Source: Catalinimonas alkaloidigena (GTDB taxonomy: Bacteria > Bacteroidota > Bacteroidia > Cytophagales > Cyclobacteriaceae). Taken from it: a stretch of 64,000 nt of DNA. This document shows positions 8,908 through 17,092 of the stretch, piece by piece. The first letter of the stretch is position 1, and each line of letters begins with the position of its first letter. The notes under the pieces are model-generated. The model did no database searches, was not told the origin of the DNA, and saw nothing but the letters and a program-made list of their open reading frames with translations. Position numbers and translations under genes: made by a program. Location: contig NZ_JAQFIL010000001.1 of NCBI RefSeq assembly GCF_029504655.1, positions 3,353,001-3,417,000 on the forward strand, written 5' to 3'.

Positions 8908-10218
8908 TTAATTTTTTAGCCAACGGTCAAACCAATCAAATGCCTCTTCCTGCATTTTAGCGTCAAACTTATGAAGTCCGGGATAATAAGAACATTGATA
9001 ATGATCGGCAGCATCTGCTTTTTCATATACATCCTTTAATATCTTGTCTGCTTTTTTCATCTCGGGGAGGGTATAGAGTTGATCATCCTCATCATTCAAT
9101 ACCAGGGTCGGAAGAGGAACACGTAGCCCCAAAATCTCGGGAAACTCCAGTTCGTTAGGCAGCAGGGGTACGTAGGTCATCCAGGTATGGGTATAAGATT
9201 TGTTCAGTACAAAATCATTCCAGGTCGTCATAAAACCCACACATACCGCGCATTTGATTCTGGGATCAAAGCCTCCTAAAAATACGGTGCGCATGCCGCC
9301 TCCTGAAAGACCACCACAGCCAACCTGCTGCTCATCTACATCATCACGTGCACATAATATATCTAGAGCCTTCAGATCTTCTGCCAGAAAGACGGCAGGC
9401 CAGGTTGTACCTGCACTAAATAAAGATTTGGCCATGATATGTTCATGTTCACCTGCCCAGCGATTATAGGCTTCAATATGATCAGGCTTTTCAGGGGTTG
9501 TGTCATCTAGTCCTTTTCTTAAATGCTCAGGCACATCCTGCATCATCACCCTGCGGCTGGCAAATGGAAAAGCATCCGGTACCAATACCACATATCCCCT
9601 TTTGGCGATTTCATTTGCCCAGGCTAAATTTTCGTAATAATGCTGCTGATGATCCTCCATCAGGGGATGCTGCTGATCAGAGGTTCGGGTAATTTTTCTT
9701 TTACCAAAATACTTATTCCCCCCATGGTCATGTAGTGCCAGAATTGCGGGCAAGGGGCCTTTTGCATCCTGAGGTTTAAGTAGTATTGCCTCAGTTGGCC
9801 TTCCATAAGGCAACTGCCAGCTTAACTCTTCTATCTGTAAACCGTCGTAAGAATATGTCTTGCTAACTTTTACTTCTGGAAGTCCTCCCAGATCTGGCAT
9901 CGCCAAACGTTCTGTAAACCTTGCTTTGGCAGACTTATGCCACGTTTTCAGCTCAGACCACTCTTTTCTTCTGAATGAAAAAGCGGGCAAATTATTTTGT
10001 TGAAGTGAGGCGGCCCAGGGGCCATATAAGCCAATAAGACTGACATCCCCTTCCTCTGCTTTTGATTGTTTGCTTGAATGTTCAGGGTTAATATTTATGG
10101 GAATAGAGGATGACATATCTTGTTTTCCAGGGGGTGAAGCAAAACTATTTAGTAGGGTACCTCCGGCTAAGCCGGCTAAACCGCTAATTCTTAAAAATCT
10201 TCTGCGATTTTTTTTCAT
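8908..10218 (-). CDS. Tat-exported alpha/beta hydrolase, dienelactone-hydrolase-like
   Basis: A 436-residue protein with a clear Tat leader (KKNRRRFLRISGLAG, RRRFLR at residues 5-10). The hydrolase core has an oxyanion loop region (LALHDHGG), an expanded nucleophile elbow GGLSGGGMR and a C-terminal His in the segment YYPGLHKFD, with a candidate acid in NDEDDQLY. This arrangement is that of the dienelactone hydrolase or Abhydrolase_7/25-type family, which contains esterases acting on acetylated sugars and lactones. Its length is typical for the exported Bacteroidota version. The gene lies between the PQQ dehydrogenase and the amidohydrolase, same strand. A lactonase acting on the dehydrogenase product is an attractive guess, but an acetyl esterase fits equally well. 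Confidence 0.75.
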   Translation of the reverse strand: MKKNRRRFLRISGLAGLAGGTLLNSFASPPGKQDMSSSIPININPEHSSKQSKAEEGDVSLIGLYGPWAASLQQNNLPAFSFRRKEWSELKTWHKSAKARFTERLAMPDLGGLPEVKVSKTYSYDGLQIEELSWQLPYGRPTEAILLKPQDAKGPLPAILALHDHGGNKYFGKRKITRTSDQQHPLMEDHQQHYYENLAWANEIAKRGYVVLVPDAFPFASRRVMMQDVPEHLRKGLDDTTPEKPDHIEAYNRWAGEHEHIMAKSLFSAGTTWPAVFLAEDLKALDILCARDDVDEQQVGCGGLSGGGMRTVFLGGFDPRIKCAVCVGFMTTWNDFVLNKSYTHTWMTYVPLLPNELEFPEILGLRVPLPTLVLNDEDDQLYTLPEMKKADKILKDVYEKADAADHYQCSYYPGLHKFDAKMQEEAFDWFDRWLKN

Positions 10219-10356
10219 AGGTTGAGTGTATTAGCTTTTAATGAATAGGTTAGTTCTTGACTTGCTTAAAATACAGATTCTAAATTAGAAAAACTGCCTG
10301 TAATTGGCACTCAATCAATTTTTTTAGAGCTTCTGTTAGCTTTTTTACTGAACTGA

Positions 10357-12498
10357 TCAGTCGGGAAGCGCAAAGGCGAGAATGTAACCGCTGGGTTCTT
10401 CTCTGCCGCCCGTTACTGAAAGAGCAATGTATTGTTTTCCATCCAGCATATAAGTTGCCGGTGTGGCATAGCCCCCTCCGGGCAAAGTATATTCCCAGAG
10501 TAGCTCCCCATTCTCTTTGTTGAAAGCCCGGAATTTATTATCGCGCGTAGCGGCAATAAAAACCAGTCCTCCTGCCGTTACCACTGCCCCACCCCAGTTA
10601 TCGGTACCCGTGGGTGGTTCACCTTCTCTCTGCCATTCAGGAAAGTTTCCCAGAGGAATTTTCCATACATATTCTCCGCTATTAAGGTCAATGGCATTGA
10701 GGGTACCCCAGGGTGGTTTGATCGCCGGACTACCATCAGGAGCTTTAAAATAGCTATATGCGGTTACGTTCATATAATTGGCAGTTGAATCATGGTCTTC
10801 CACTATCGCTTCTATCTTTTTATCTTTTTGTATGTCAAATAAAAAAGCGATGATTTCTTCTTCTCTACCTTTGATGAGTTCTCCGAAAGCAGGCATTCTA
10901 CCACTGCCTAACTTAATCTTACTAATTACTTCTTCTCTGCCCATTCTTTCTTTGAGTCCTAGCAAAGATGGAGTACCAGGGGTTTTTCCCTGCCGGTTTT
11001 CTCCATGACAGCTTGTACAATAATTCTGATAGAGACTTTGACCAGTTTCATAAACTGTCTGGTTTTGACTTTCTGGATTCTGGCCAACATCCTGAACTTT
11101 TGCAATCTCAGGAGATTCATTGCTATTGACATACAAAATTGATGTGCTAGGATCATAAGCAGCACCTCCCCATTCTGAGCCCCCACGTGTACCCGGCATC
11201 AGTAATGTTCCCTGTGGATCGGGTGGCGTATAGATGCCTTCAAAACGATAATGCTCAAACATAGTCGTCAGACTATCATGCATTTCCGCTGAGAAATTCG
11301 CCAGATCGTTCGCTGATAATTCTTGCTTCGCATAGGGTGCGGGTTTCAGCGGAAAAGGTTGGGTTGGCCAGGCTTCTTCACCAGCTACATATGAAGGAGG
11401 GACCGGTCTTTCTTCTACCGGAAACAGGGGTTCACCTGTTTCACGGTCCAGCACAAACAGAAAACCGGTCTTGGTAGTCTGAGCAAGTGCATCAATTTTT
11501 TTACCATCCCGTGTAATGCTCACAAGGTTAGGGGGAGCGGGCAGGTCATAATCCCAGAGGTCATGGTGTACCGTCTGAAAGTACCAGACCAAATCACCTG
11601 TTTCAGCTTTAAGTGCTACTATGCAGTTACCAAAGAGGTTCTTACCTTTCCGATTAGCCCCATAAAAATCATAAGTAGGCGATCCCAGTGGAACGAACAC
11701 CATTCCTCTTTCCTGATCCAGGCTCATGCCGCCCCAGTTATTGGCGCCTCCGGTATAGGTCCATGCATCTTCCGGCCAGGTATCATACCCTGTCTCTCCC
11801 GGCTGTGGGATTGTATGAAAGGTCCATTCCAGCTTACCATGCCGCATATTGTAAGCCCTGATATGCCCGGGAGCCGCACCATATACTTCAGACACTTCAG
11901 AACCTAAAATGATAAGATCTTCGTAGATAATGCCCGGAGAAGTGGGAACCACCCAGGCCTCTTCTCCACGATGCTCTTCAAAGTTAAGATTGACCCTACC
12001 CTCATCACCGAAACTTGTAATAAGTTTTCCACTGAGCGCATCAAGCGCAAAAAGCTCGTTACCCGCGGTGAACAATATACGTTTATCCTCTCCATCTTCC
12101 CAGTAAGTAACTCCCCGTTTCAGCCCCCCGCCCCGTTCGCCATCAAAGGGATCAAAAGTCCAGACTTTCTCTCCGGAGACTGCATCAATTGCATAGACAT
12201 AATGGCGGACTGAGGTAGCGTACATGAGCCCTCCGACCACAATGGGATTACATTCATACTTGCCAAACCTTGTTCCCTCCGGTGCGTCTTTCGGACTAAA
12301 GGTCCAGGCGGGTTGCAGTTGGTTTACATTTTTCTGATTGATCTGTTCAAGCGAGGAATAGCTACTGCTTTCATGATCACCACGATAAACTTCCCAATTT
12401 TGATAGGGTGTATGATGGTATTGACAGGCAAGACAAAAAACACAGATAATGATAATGAGAAAAAAGAGCTTTGTTGAAGGTCGTTTTAATTGAATCAT
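10357..12498 (-). CDS. PQQ-dependent dehydrogenase with embedded cytochrome c domain (lipoprotein)
   Basis: A 713-residue quinoprotein. A lipoprotein-type leader ends at Cys25 (CLAC). The body has the eight-bladed PQQ propeller pattern with repeated W-motif strands (YAIDAVSGEKVW, VALKAETGDLVWYFQ, NAIDLNSGEYVWKI). A c-type haem site CTSCH lies at residues 494-498 with a likely Met ligand in SGRMPAF, so a small cytochrome c is inserted into the propeller before its last blades. Such enzymes oxidise sugars or alcohols in the periplasm and pass electrons on through haem. No PQQ synthesis genes are visible here, so PQQ might be scavenged. An ISAs1 element sits 103 bp upstream of its start and may have separated it from its native promoter. 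Confidence 0.85.
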   Translation of the reverse strand: MIQLKRPSTKLFFLIIIICVFCLACQYHHTPYQNWEVYRGDHESSSYSSLEQINQKNVNQLQPAWTFSPKDAPEGTRFGKYECNPIVVGGLMYATSVRHYVYAIDAVSGEKVWTFDPFDGERGGGLKRGVTYWEDGEDKRILFTAGNELFALDALSGKLITSFGDEGRVNLNFEEHRGEEAWVVPTSPGIIYEDLIILGSEVSEVYGAAPGHIRAYNMRHGKLEWTFHTIPQPGETGYDTWPEDAWTYTGGANNWGGMSLDQERGMVFVPLGSPTYDFYGANRKGKNLFGNCIVALKAETGDLVWYFQTVHHDLWDYDLPAPPNLVSITRDGKKIDALAQTTKTGFLFVLDRETGEPLFPVEERPVPPSYVAGEEAWPTQPFPLKPAPYAKQELSANDLANFSAEMHDSLTTMFEHYRFEGIYTPPDPQGTLLMPGTRGGSEWGGAAYDPSTSILYVNSNESPEIAKVQDVGQNPESQNQTVYETGQSLYQNYCTSCHGENRQGKTPGTPSLLGLKERMGREEVISKIKLGSGRMPAFGELIKGREEEIIAFLFDIQKDKKIEAIVEDHDSTANYMNVTAYSYFKAPDGSPAIKPPWGTLNAIDLNSGEYVWKIPLGNFPEWQREGEPPTGTDNWGGAVVTAGGLVFIAATRDNKFRAFNKENGELLWEYTLPGGGYATPATYMLDGKQYIALSVTGGREEPSGYILAFALPD

Positions 12499-12592
12499 CT
12501 ATCGGACAATACATTTTTTGTAAAATGTAGCACGATTTAATTCATTTTACAATGTATTGCTGAGCACTTACTTTGAATTGTTATGATTTTTT

Positions 12593-12601
12593 TAAACCCA
12601 T
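12593..12601. repeat. Target-site duplication, left copy
   Basis: The 9-bp sequence TAAACCCAT abuts the left end of the insertion sequence and is repeated exactly at its right end (13777-13785). A following C is shared with the element end, so the duplication could also be read as 10 bp. ISAs1-family elements usually make 8-10 bp duplications. Confidence 0.9.
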
Positions 12602-13776
12602 CAGGTTAAACGCATTTAATTTTGATTTAATCTCTGGAGGATTCGAATTAGGTAATGGTCATCCCACCCTGCTATTTTCCTTCTGTTCTTAATACTTTCT
12701 TTATCTTTGATCTGATGGAGAAGTTGCAAGGCTAGCTTACGGGCGGTAGTCAAATTTTCGGCCGCATTCCCCGATTTAGTTCTGCTACTGTCCTCTCGGA
12801 AGATAACATCTAACTTCCAATGAAGCTGGTTTTCGATACTCCAGTGATTTCTGACTAATTGGTTAAACTCTTTAGTAGAGGCTTTCAGGCTACTCAAATA
12901 GAAACGTTTCTCTAAGGTCGTTTTGCCATTTTTTTCTCTGTGGGCTTCTATCATTACGATTGACTTTAGGTGCTTCCATGCTGACAAGTCATCAAGTAAT
13001 TTAAGGTTAGATTCAACATAGCAGTTTCTGCGCTCTATCCTGCCACTGCCAAAATCTACCCACTCATCCACTGGCAAATATATCTTTCTTCTATCCATCC
13101 AATCTGTGATCTGCTCATAAATATGCTTATGATCTTTTTTGATGGCTATCAAATAATCTCCACCCTTTTCAACAATCAGGTCGGCATTCTTTACTTGACA
13201 GCCTGCCGCATCACTACTCACTAAACAGCCTTCCAGAGCTAAGGACTTCAACAGTTCGGGAATAGCCATTTTTTCATTACTTTTAGTATCTACCTTCTCT
13301 TGTCCTAGAACCAGATGCTGTTCAGCCACCCAAGCACTAATAATACAGATGCCACTTTTCTTGAACCCTGCCTTGGCCGTACCTCGGAGCACTTTACCAT
13401 CCACATTTATTTGGGTGATATGACTGTAAATAAACCTCAACAATTCTTTAGACCAACTATACAAACATTCACCAAAGGCATTTTTGTCCATGTATTTGAA
13501 CACCCGATTAAAAGTGTCATGAGATGGAATACCATTGGGTAAATCTAAAAACCCCTTTAAGAATGACTCCTTACGTTTCCCATAAGCCTCAATCTCTTCA
13601 AAATCGTCAGCCCCGCTTACAATAGCACATAAGGCTATCACTAAAATATCCACCAATTGGTGCTTCTTACGCCGATTTATCCTGAAATCAGGCACACTAT
13701 CAAAAAACTTTTGCCAATTCATCCGGCAAAGCTACGCTTTACATGTTATTCTTGTACTTTTAATGCGTTTAACCTG
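12602..13776 (-). mobile_element. Complete ISAs1-family insertion sequence
   Basis: A 1175-bp element bounded by a 15-bp perfect terminal inverted repeat, CAGGTTAAACGCATT at 12602-12616 and its complement at 13762-13776, with partial matching further in. It is flanked by an exact 9-bp direct repeat. It holds one transposase gene whose stop codon falls at the edge of the left inverted repeat, a very tight fit. The length is slightly short for the family but complete. Intact ends, duplication and reading frame point to recent insertion. It landed between the PQQ dehydrogenase and the 'asparagine synthetase B'-like gene, in the same direction as both. Confidence 0.93.
12616..13722 (-). CDS. ISAs1-family DDE transposase
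   Basis: A 368-residue transposase. The N-terminal 90 residues (DSVPDFRINRRKKHQLVDIL, SGADDFEEIEAYG, GIPSHDTFNRVF) match the DDE_Tnp_1-associated domain of ISAs1 and H-repeat proteins. The catalytic domain follows: first Asp in NVDGKVLRG, second Asp in VSSDAAGCQ with the GGDYLIAIKKDH segment after it, and the Glu region in NQLHWKLDVIFREDSSR followed by GNAAENL. The usual family motif around the second Asp is DAMGTQ, so there is slight divergence, but all catalytic positions look present. The frame is full length and uninterrupted, so the element may still be active. About 40 bp separate its start from the right inverted repeat. Confidence 0.93.
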   Translation of the reverse strand: MNWQKFFDSVPDFRINRRKKHQLVDILVIALCAIVSGADDFEEIEAYGKRKESFLKGFLDLPNGIPSHDTFNRVFKYMDKNAFGECLYSWSKELLRFIYSHITQINVDGKVLRGTAKAGFKKSGICIISAWVAEQHLVLGQEKVDTKSNEKMAIPELLKSLALEGCLVSSDAAGCQVKNADLIVEKGGDYLIAIKKDHKHIYEQITDWMDRRKIYLPVDEWVDFGSGRIERRNCYVESNLKLLDDLSAWKHLKSIVMIEAHREKNGKTTLEKRFYLSSLKASTKEFNQLVRNHWSIENQLHWKLDVIFREDSSRTKSGNAAENLTTARKLALQLLHQIKDKESIKNRRKIAGWDDHYLIRILQRLNQN

Positions 13777-13785
13777 TAAACCCAT
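13777..13785. repeat. Target-site duplication, right copy
   Basis: Exact copy of the 9-bp sequence at 12593-12601, directly after the right terminal inverted repeat. Removing one copy and the element rejoins the original spacer between the PQQ dehydrogenase gene and its upstream neighbour. Confidence 0.9.
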
Positions 13786-13872
13786 CAACGTAAATGATCG
13801 CTATACATCAAAATTGTATATTGTGAACCAGGATGAAAGTGTGGGCTTATGAATTAGGCAACTCCTTAATAG

Positions 13873-15153
13873 CTATGCTATAGTACTTATCCTCATGTTT
13901 TCTGCTTCTTCTTTTTTGCTGCCGGAAACAATACATTGTTGAGTATCAGGCGATAGCCTGGAGAATTGGGATAAAGATTGAGATCGGTGGGGGGGCTCAC
14001 CAATATTATGCTGATAGTCTTCCGGATCATGTCCGCCATAGAACGTCCAGAATCCCTTGCCGAAAACTCCGTGAAGGTATTTTACTTCCTGATCAACTTT
14101 ATTTTCTCCCATAATAACGGCTTCAGAGCGAATAAAACTCTTACGGAAGGCGGTGGTCGCTCCCAGAAAGCCTTTAATGTTCCGCTCGTGGTTTTGCGTA
14201 AGCATGGTAGGGATGGGATCCCATTTGGCGGAAAACTCAAAAAGCTGGAAATAGTCATTTTCCTGGCCAACACTCCGCTGGCTGATATTGATATCTATAT
14301 CCGAAAACTCAATTTCCCATGGGCTTTTCACAATGGTAAAGTCCTGGAAGGCAAAGGTTTTACTGTAATCAAGTTTCTCCTGAGCCTTAGGATCAATGCC
14401 ATCACCATCATATACTTCACCCACGATATCAAGGCCATCTGCCGCAAGTGTAATGTCGTATGTATCTGTAGCCAGACACATGGCAAACATAAAGCCTCCT
14501 CCCGATACAAATTCACTGATTTTTTTTGCTACCGCCATTTTCATTTCAGAGACTTTTGTAAACCCATGTTTTCTGGCAGTTTCTTCATATTCCTTTTGTT
14601 TCTCCTGATACCAGCTGTACATATGAAAAGCGACATAAAATTTACTGTACTGCCCTGTAAAATCTTCGTGATGCAGGTGAAGCCAATCATACTTAGGAAG
14701 TTCACCCATCAGTACTTCGTCATCAAACACGATCTCATAAGGTATTTCAGCATAGTCAAGCGCCAGCATCACAGCATCGTCCCAGGGATTGGCTGTCTTG
14801 GGAGAATAAACCGCTATTTTAGGATATTGCTCCAATCGCATAAGGTCCTGATTAGAAGAAGGACTGGCAATGGTATTGGTAATTTGATTAGCTTCAGCAT
14901 CAGAAATCACTTCATAGCTTATTCCCCTTACTACCAATTCATTCTCTACTAGCTGATCATAAGGACACAAAAAGCTTCCTCCCCTGTAGTTGAGTAACCA
15001 GTCTACCGGAAGTTCTTTACTTAATGTCCAGTAAATGATCCCGTATGCCTTAAGATGATTGGCCTGCCTGTGGTCCATGGGGATAAATAGAGAAGAAGCA
15101 AAACCCGATAAGGCATTGAAAGCAATTATGCATATTATGATCAGAACCCTCAT
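13873..15153 (-). CDS. Conserved exported protein ('asparagine synthetase B'-labelled), C-terminus frameshifted
   Basis: As read, 426 residues with an N-terminal signal peptide (residues 1 to about 19). It matches a conserved Bacteroidota protein often labelled asparagine synthetase B; the chain shows no class II glutamine amidotransferase motif, so that name is doubtful. Conserved segments include DWLLNYRGGSFL, WDDAVMLALDYAEIPYE, DWLHLHHEDFTGQY, GGGFMFAMCLATDTYD and WTFYGGHDPEDYQH. The last about 35 residues are in the wrong frame. After GEPP, removing one C from the C7 tract (G7 on the plus strand, 13989-13995) restores the expected family ending TDLNLYPNSPGYRLILNNV followed by a Lys-rich tail, stopping at 13893 (419 residues). 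This is either a sequencing indel or a real lesion. Function is unknown. Confidence 0.78.
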   Translation of the reverse strand: MRVLIIICIIAFNALSGFASSLFIPMDHRQANHLKAYGIIYWTLSKELPVDWLLNYRGGSFLCPYDQLVENELVVRGISYEVISDAEANQITNTIASPSSNQDLMRLEQYPKIAVYSPKTANPWDDAVMLALDYAEIPYEIVFDDEVLMGELPKYDWLHLHHEDFTGQYSKFYVAFHMYSWYQEKQKEYEETARKHGFTKVSEMKMAVAKKISEFVSGGGFMFAMCLATDTYDITLAADGLDIVGEVYDGDGIDPKAQEKLDYSKTFAFQDFTIVKSPWEIEFSDIDINISQRSVGQENDYFQLFEFSAKWDPIPTMLTQNHERNIKGFLGATTAFRKSFIRSEAVIMGENKVDQEVKYLHGVFGKGFWTFYGGHDPEDYQHNIGEPPHRSQSLSQFSRLSPDTQQCIVSGSKKEEAENMRISTIA

Positions 15154-15479
15154 TTCTCACAATTTTGATAATATTAAACCGAGAAAAGCCTAAAATCTGA
15201 TCATCCTGAATGATCTAAAAAGCTTCAATGAACTGTTAACCATTGATCATAATGAAACAGGAAATATAGATTTCAAGAATTTCAAGACAAGAATAAGTTA
15301 AAAAAAAAGAAGAACTTAATTAAGTATTTTTTAAAAAATTTATCAAGGGATTGAATAATACTTAATGATTAGCCTTAAAAAGTGAAAATATAATAATACA
15401 TACCTATAAATTACAATTTTAATAAGAATGATAGCTGCCCGGGGAAACAGGCGCGCCATCATTCTTATTAATCCTGAAG
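15154..15479. other. Intergenic region, AT-rich, with a strong hairpin at one end
   Basis: About 326 bases between two minus-strand genes. Positions 15300-15420 are very AT-rich and probably hold the promoter of the downstream signal-peptide protein. The distal end carries the inverted repeat listed separately. No coding frame or RNA gene was recognised. Confidence 0.5.
15421..15469 (-). terminator. 12-bp perfect inverted repeat after the aldehyde dehydrogenase gene
   Basis: AATAAGAATGAT at 15421-15432 pairs perfectly with ATCATTCTTATT at 15458-15469 around a 25-base GC-rich loop that itself contains GGCGCGCC and CCCGGGG. It begins 11 bases after the stop of the minus-strand aldehyde dehydrogenase gene, where a terminator is expected. 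The downstream side is AT-rich but lacks a clean T run, and the GC-rich loop is unusual. Confidence 0.6.
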
Positions 15480-17066
15480 TCAGATACTTTCCTGGGTCCT
15501 GTTGCCATTCAGGAGACGCCAGATGCCCAGTGGATTATCATCTTTGAGTTCATCCGGCAGAAGAAATTGCGGAAAGCCCTGATAGCTTACTGGGCGACTG
15601 AAACGGTTTATAGCCGCTGTACCCACTGAAGTAGTTTTTGAATCGGTAGTTGCGGGAAAAGGTCCACCATGTACCATAGAATGACATACTTCCACACCTG
15701 TCGGGAAGCCATTCACAATTAAACGGCCCACTTTACGTTCCAATATCTCCACCAGATCCTGATATTCTTCCAGATCTTCTTCAGTAGCTTGCAATGTAGC
15801 CGTAAGATGTCCTTCCAGGCTAACTGCGAGTTTCATGAGTTCACTCTTAGTACCCGCACTTACATGTATGGTAGATGGCCCGAACACTTCTTCAGAAAGA
15901 TCAGGATTTTTCATAAATGTATTTGCATCTGTCTGAAAAACATGCCCCACGGCCGGAGCACTGACTACTGCGGCTTTGCTCTTGCCCAATATCTTCACCC
16001 CATCAATAGCAGTGAATTTGCTGATCCGATCCTCGTATCCATCTTTAATTTTGTCTGTCAACATGGCACCGGTATTAATTTCTTGCAATAGCTCTCCACT
16101 TCGGGTGGCAAATTCTTCGCTTTGCTTAGATTTCAAAGAGATTACAACACCAGGATTAGTACAAAACTGCCCCACTCCCAAAGTCACAGAGTTTACCAAT
16201 CCCTGAGCGATCTGTTCGGATTTCTCTTTTAATGCACCGGGTAGCACAAAAACCGGATTTGTACTTCCCATTTCAGCATACACAGGAATGGGCTCTTCAC
16301 GTTTGGCTGCGGCGTCAAACAGTGCCTTTCCTCCATTGAAAGAACCTGTAAAGCCTACTGCTTTGATGAGCGGATGGTTTACGATAGCCATTCCCACATA
16401 GGGCGTGCGGCCTTGTACCATAGAGAATACTCCTTTAGGTAAATTACATGCCTTAGCTGCCTGCATGATCGCCCTGCCCACCATCTCAGATGTACCAGGA
16501 TGAGCAGGGTGGGCTTTCACTACTATACTACAGCCTGCTGCCAATGCGGAAGCTGTATCACCTCCGGCCACAGAGAACGCCAGGGGAAAATTACTCGCCC
16601 CAAATATGCCTACCGGCCCCAGGGCGATCTGCATCATGCGGAGATCGGGCTTGGGGAGAGGCTGACGGTCTGGAATTGCTGTATCAATGCGTGCGTCAAC
16701 CCAGGAACCTTCGCGAAGAAGCTCAGCAAACATTTTCAGTTGGTTGACAGTTCGTGCACGCTCACCCTGAAGCCGGCCTTGGGGCAGGCCTGTCTCCTGC
16801 TCACACCTTTGCAGTAAATCATCACCCAAAGCCATGATTTCTTCTCCAATTTTATCCAGAAACGCTGCTTTCTTCTTCCCTGAAGCTTTGCGGTAATGTT
16901 GAAAAGCCACCTCCGCCTGCTGTATCGCACGTTCAATTTCTTCGTGTGTCGCTTCACAAAAATCAACGGCCAGAGATTCGCCATTAACAGGATTTACGCC
17001 CTGAAAACCATCAGATCCTTCTTTTGAAAAATTTCCAGCAATGATATGCTTGCCATTTAGTTGCAT
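15480..17066 (-). CDS. Alpha-ketoglutarate semialdehyde dehydrogenase (2,5-dioxovalerate dehydrogenase)
   Basis: A 528-residue aldehyde dehydrogenase; the length and the GPVGIFGASNFPLAFSVAGG segment are typical of the KGSADH group. The catalytic Cys is C302 in GQFCTNPG and the general-base Glu is E265 in AEMGSTNP; the NAD-binding GFTGSFNGG motif is present. It would oxidise 2-oxoglutarate semialdehyde to 2-oxoglutarate with NAD(P), the last step of non-phosphorylative pentose breakdown (and of hydroxyproline and glucarate routes). The gene lies 26 bp after an FAH-fold dehydratase gene on the same strand, with an aldonate dehydratase gene divergent beyond it, which makes the pentose route the best reading. 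No signal peptide; cytoplasmic. Confidence 0.88.
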   Translation of the reverse strand: MQLNGKHIIAGNFSKEGSDGFQGVNPVNGESLAVDFCEATHEEIERAIQQAEVAFQHYRKASGKKKAAFLDKIGEEIMALGDDLLQRCEQETGLPQGRLQGERARTVNQLKMFAELLREGSWVDARIDTAIPDRQPLPKPDLRMMQIALGPVGIFGASNFPLAFSVAGGDTASALAAGCSIVVKAHPAHPGTSEMVGRAIMQAAKACNLPKGVFSMVQGRTPYVGMAIVNHPLIKAVGFTGSFNGGKALFDAAAKREEPIPVYAEMGSTNPVFVLPGALKEKSEQIAQGLVNSVTLGVGQFCTNPGVVISLKSKQSEEFATRSGELLQEINTGAMLTDKIKDGYEDRISKFTAIDGVKILGKSKAAVVSAPAVGHVFQTDANTFMKNPDLSEEVFGPSTIHVSAGTKSELMKLAVSLEGHLTATLQATEEDLEEYQDLVEILERKVGRLIVNGFPTGVEVCHSMVHGGPFPATTDSKTTSVGTAAINRFSRPVSYQGFPQFLLPDELKDDNPLGIWRLLNGNRTQESI

Positions 17067-17092
17067 AGCTAAATTTTAGTTTGATAAAAAAA

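Noticed and set aside
13978..14952. A 324-codon open frame on the plus strand
   Set aside because: It lies wholly antisense to the conserved 'asparagine synthetase B'-like gene, has no recognisable motif, and its composition follows from the coding strand opposite.
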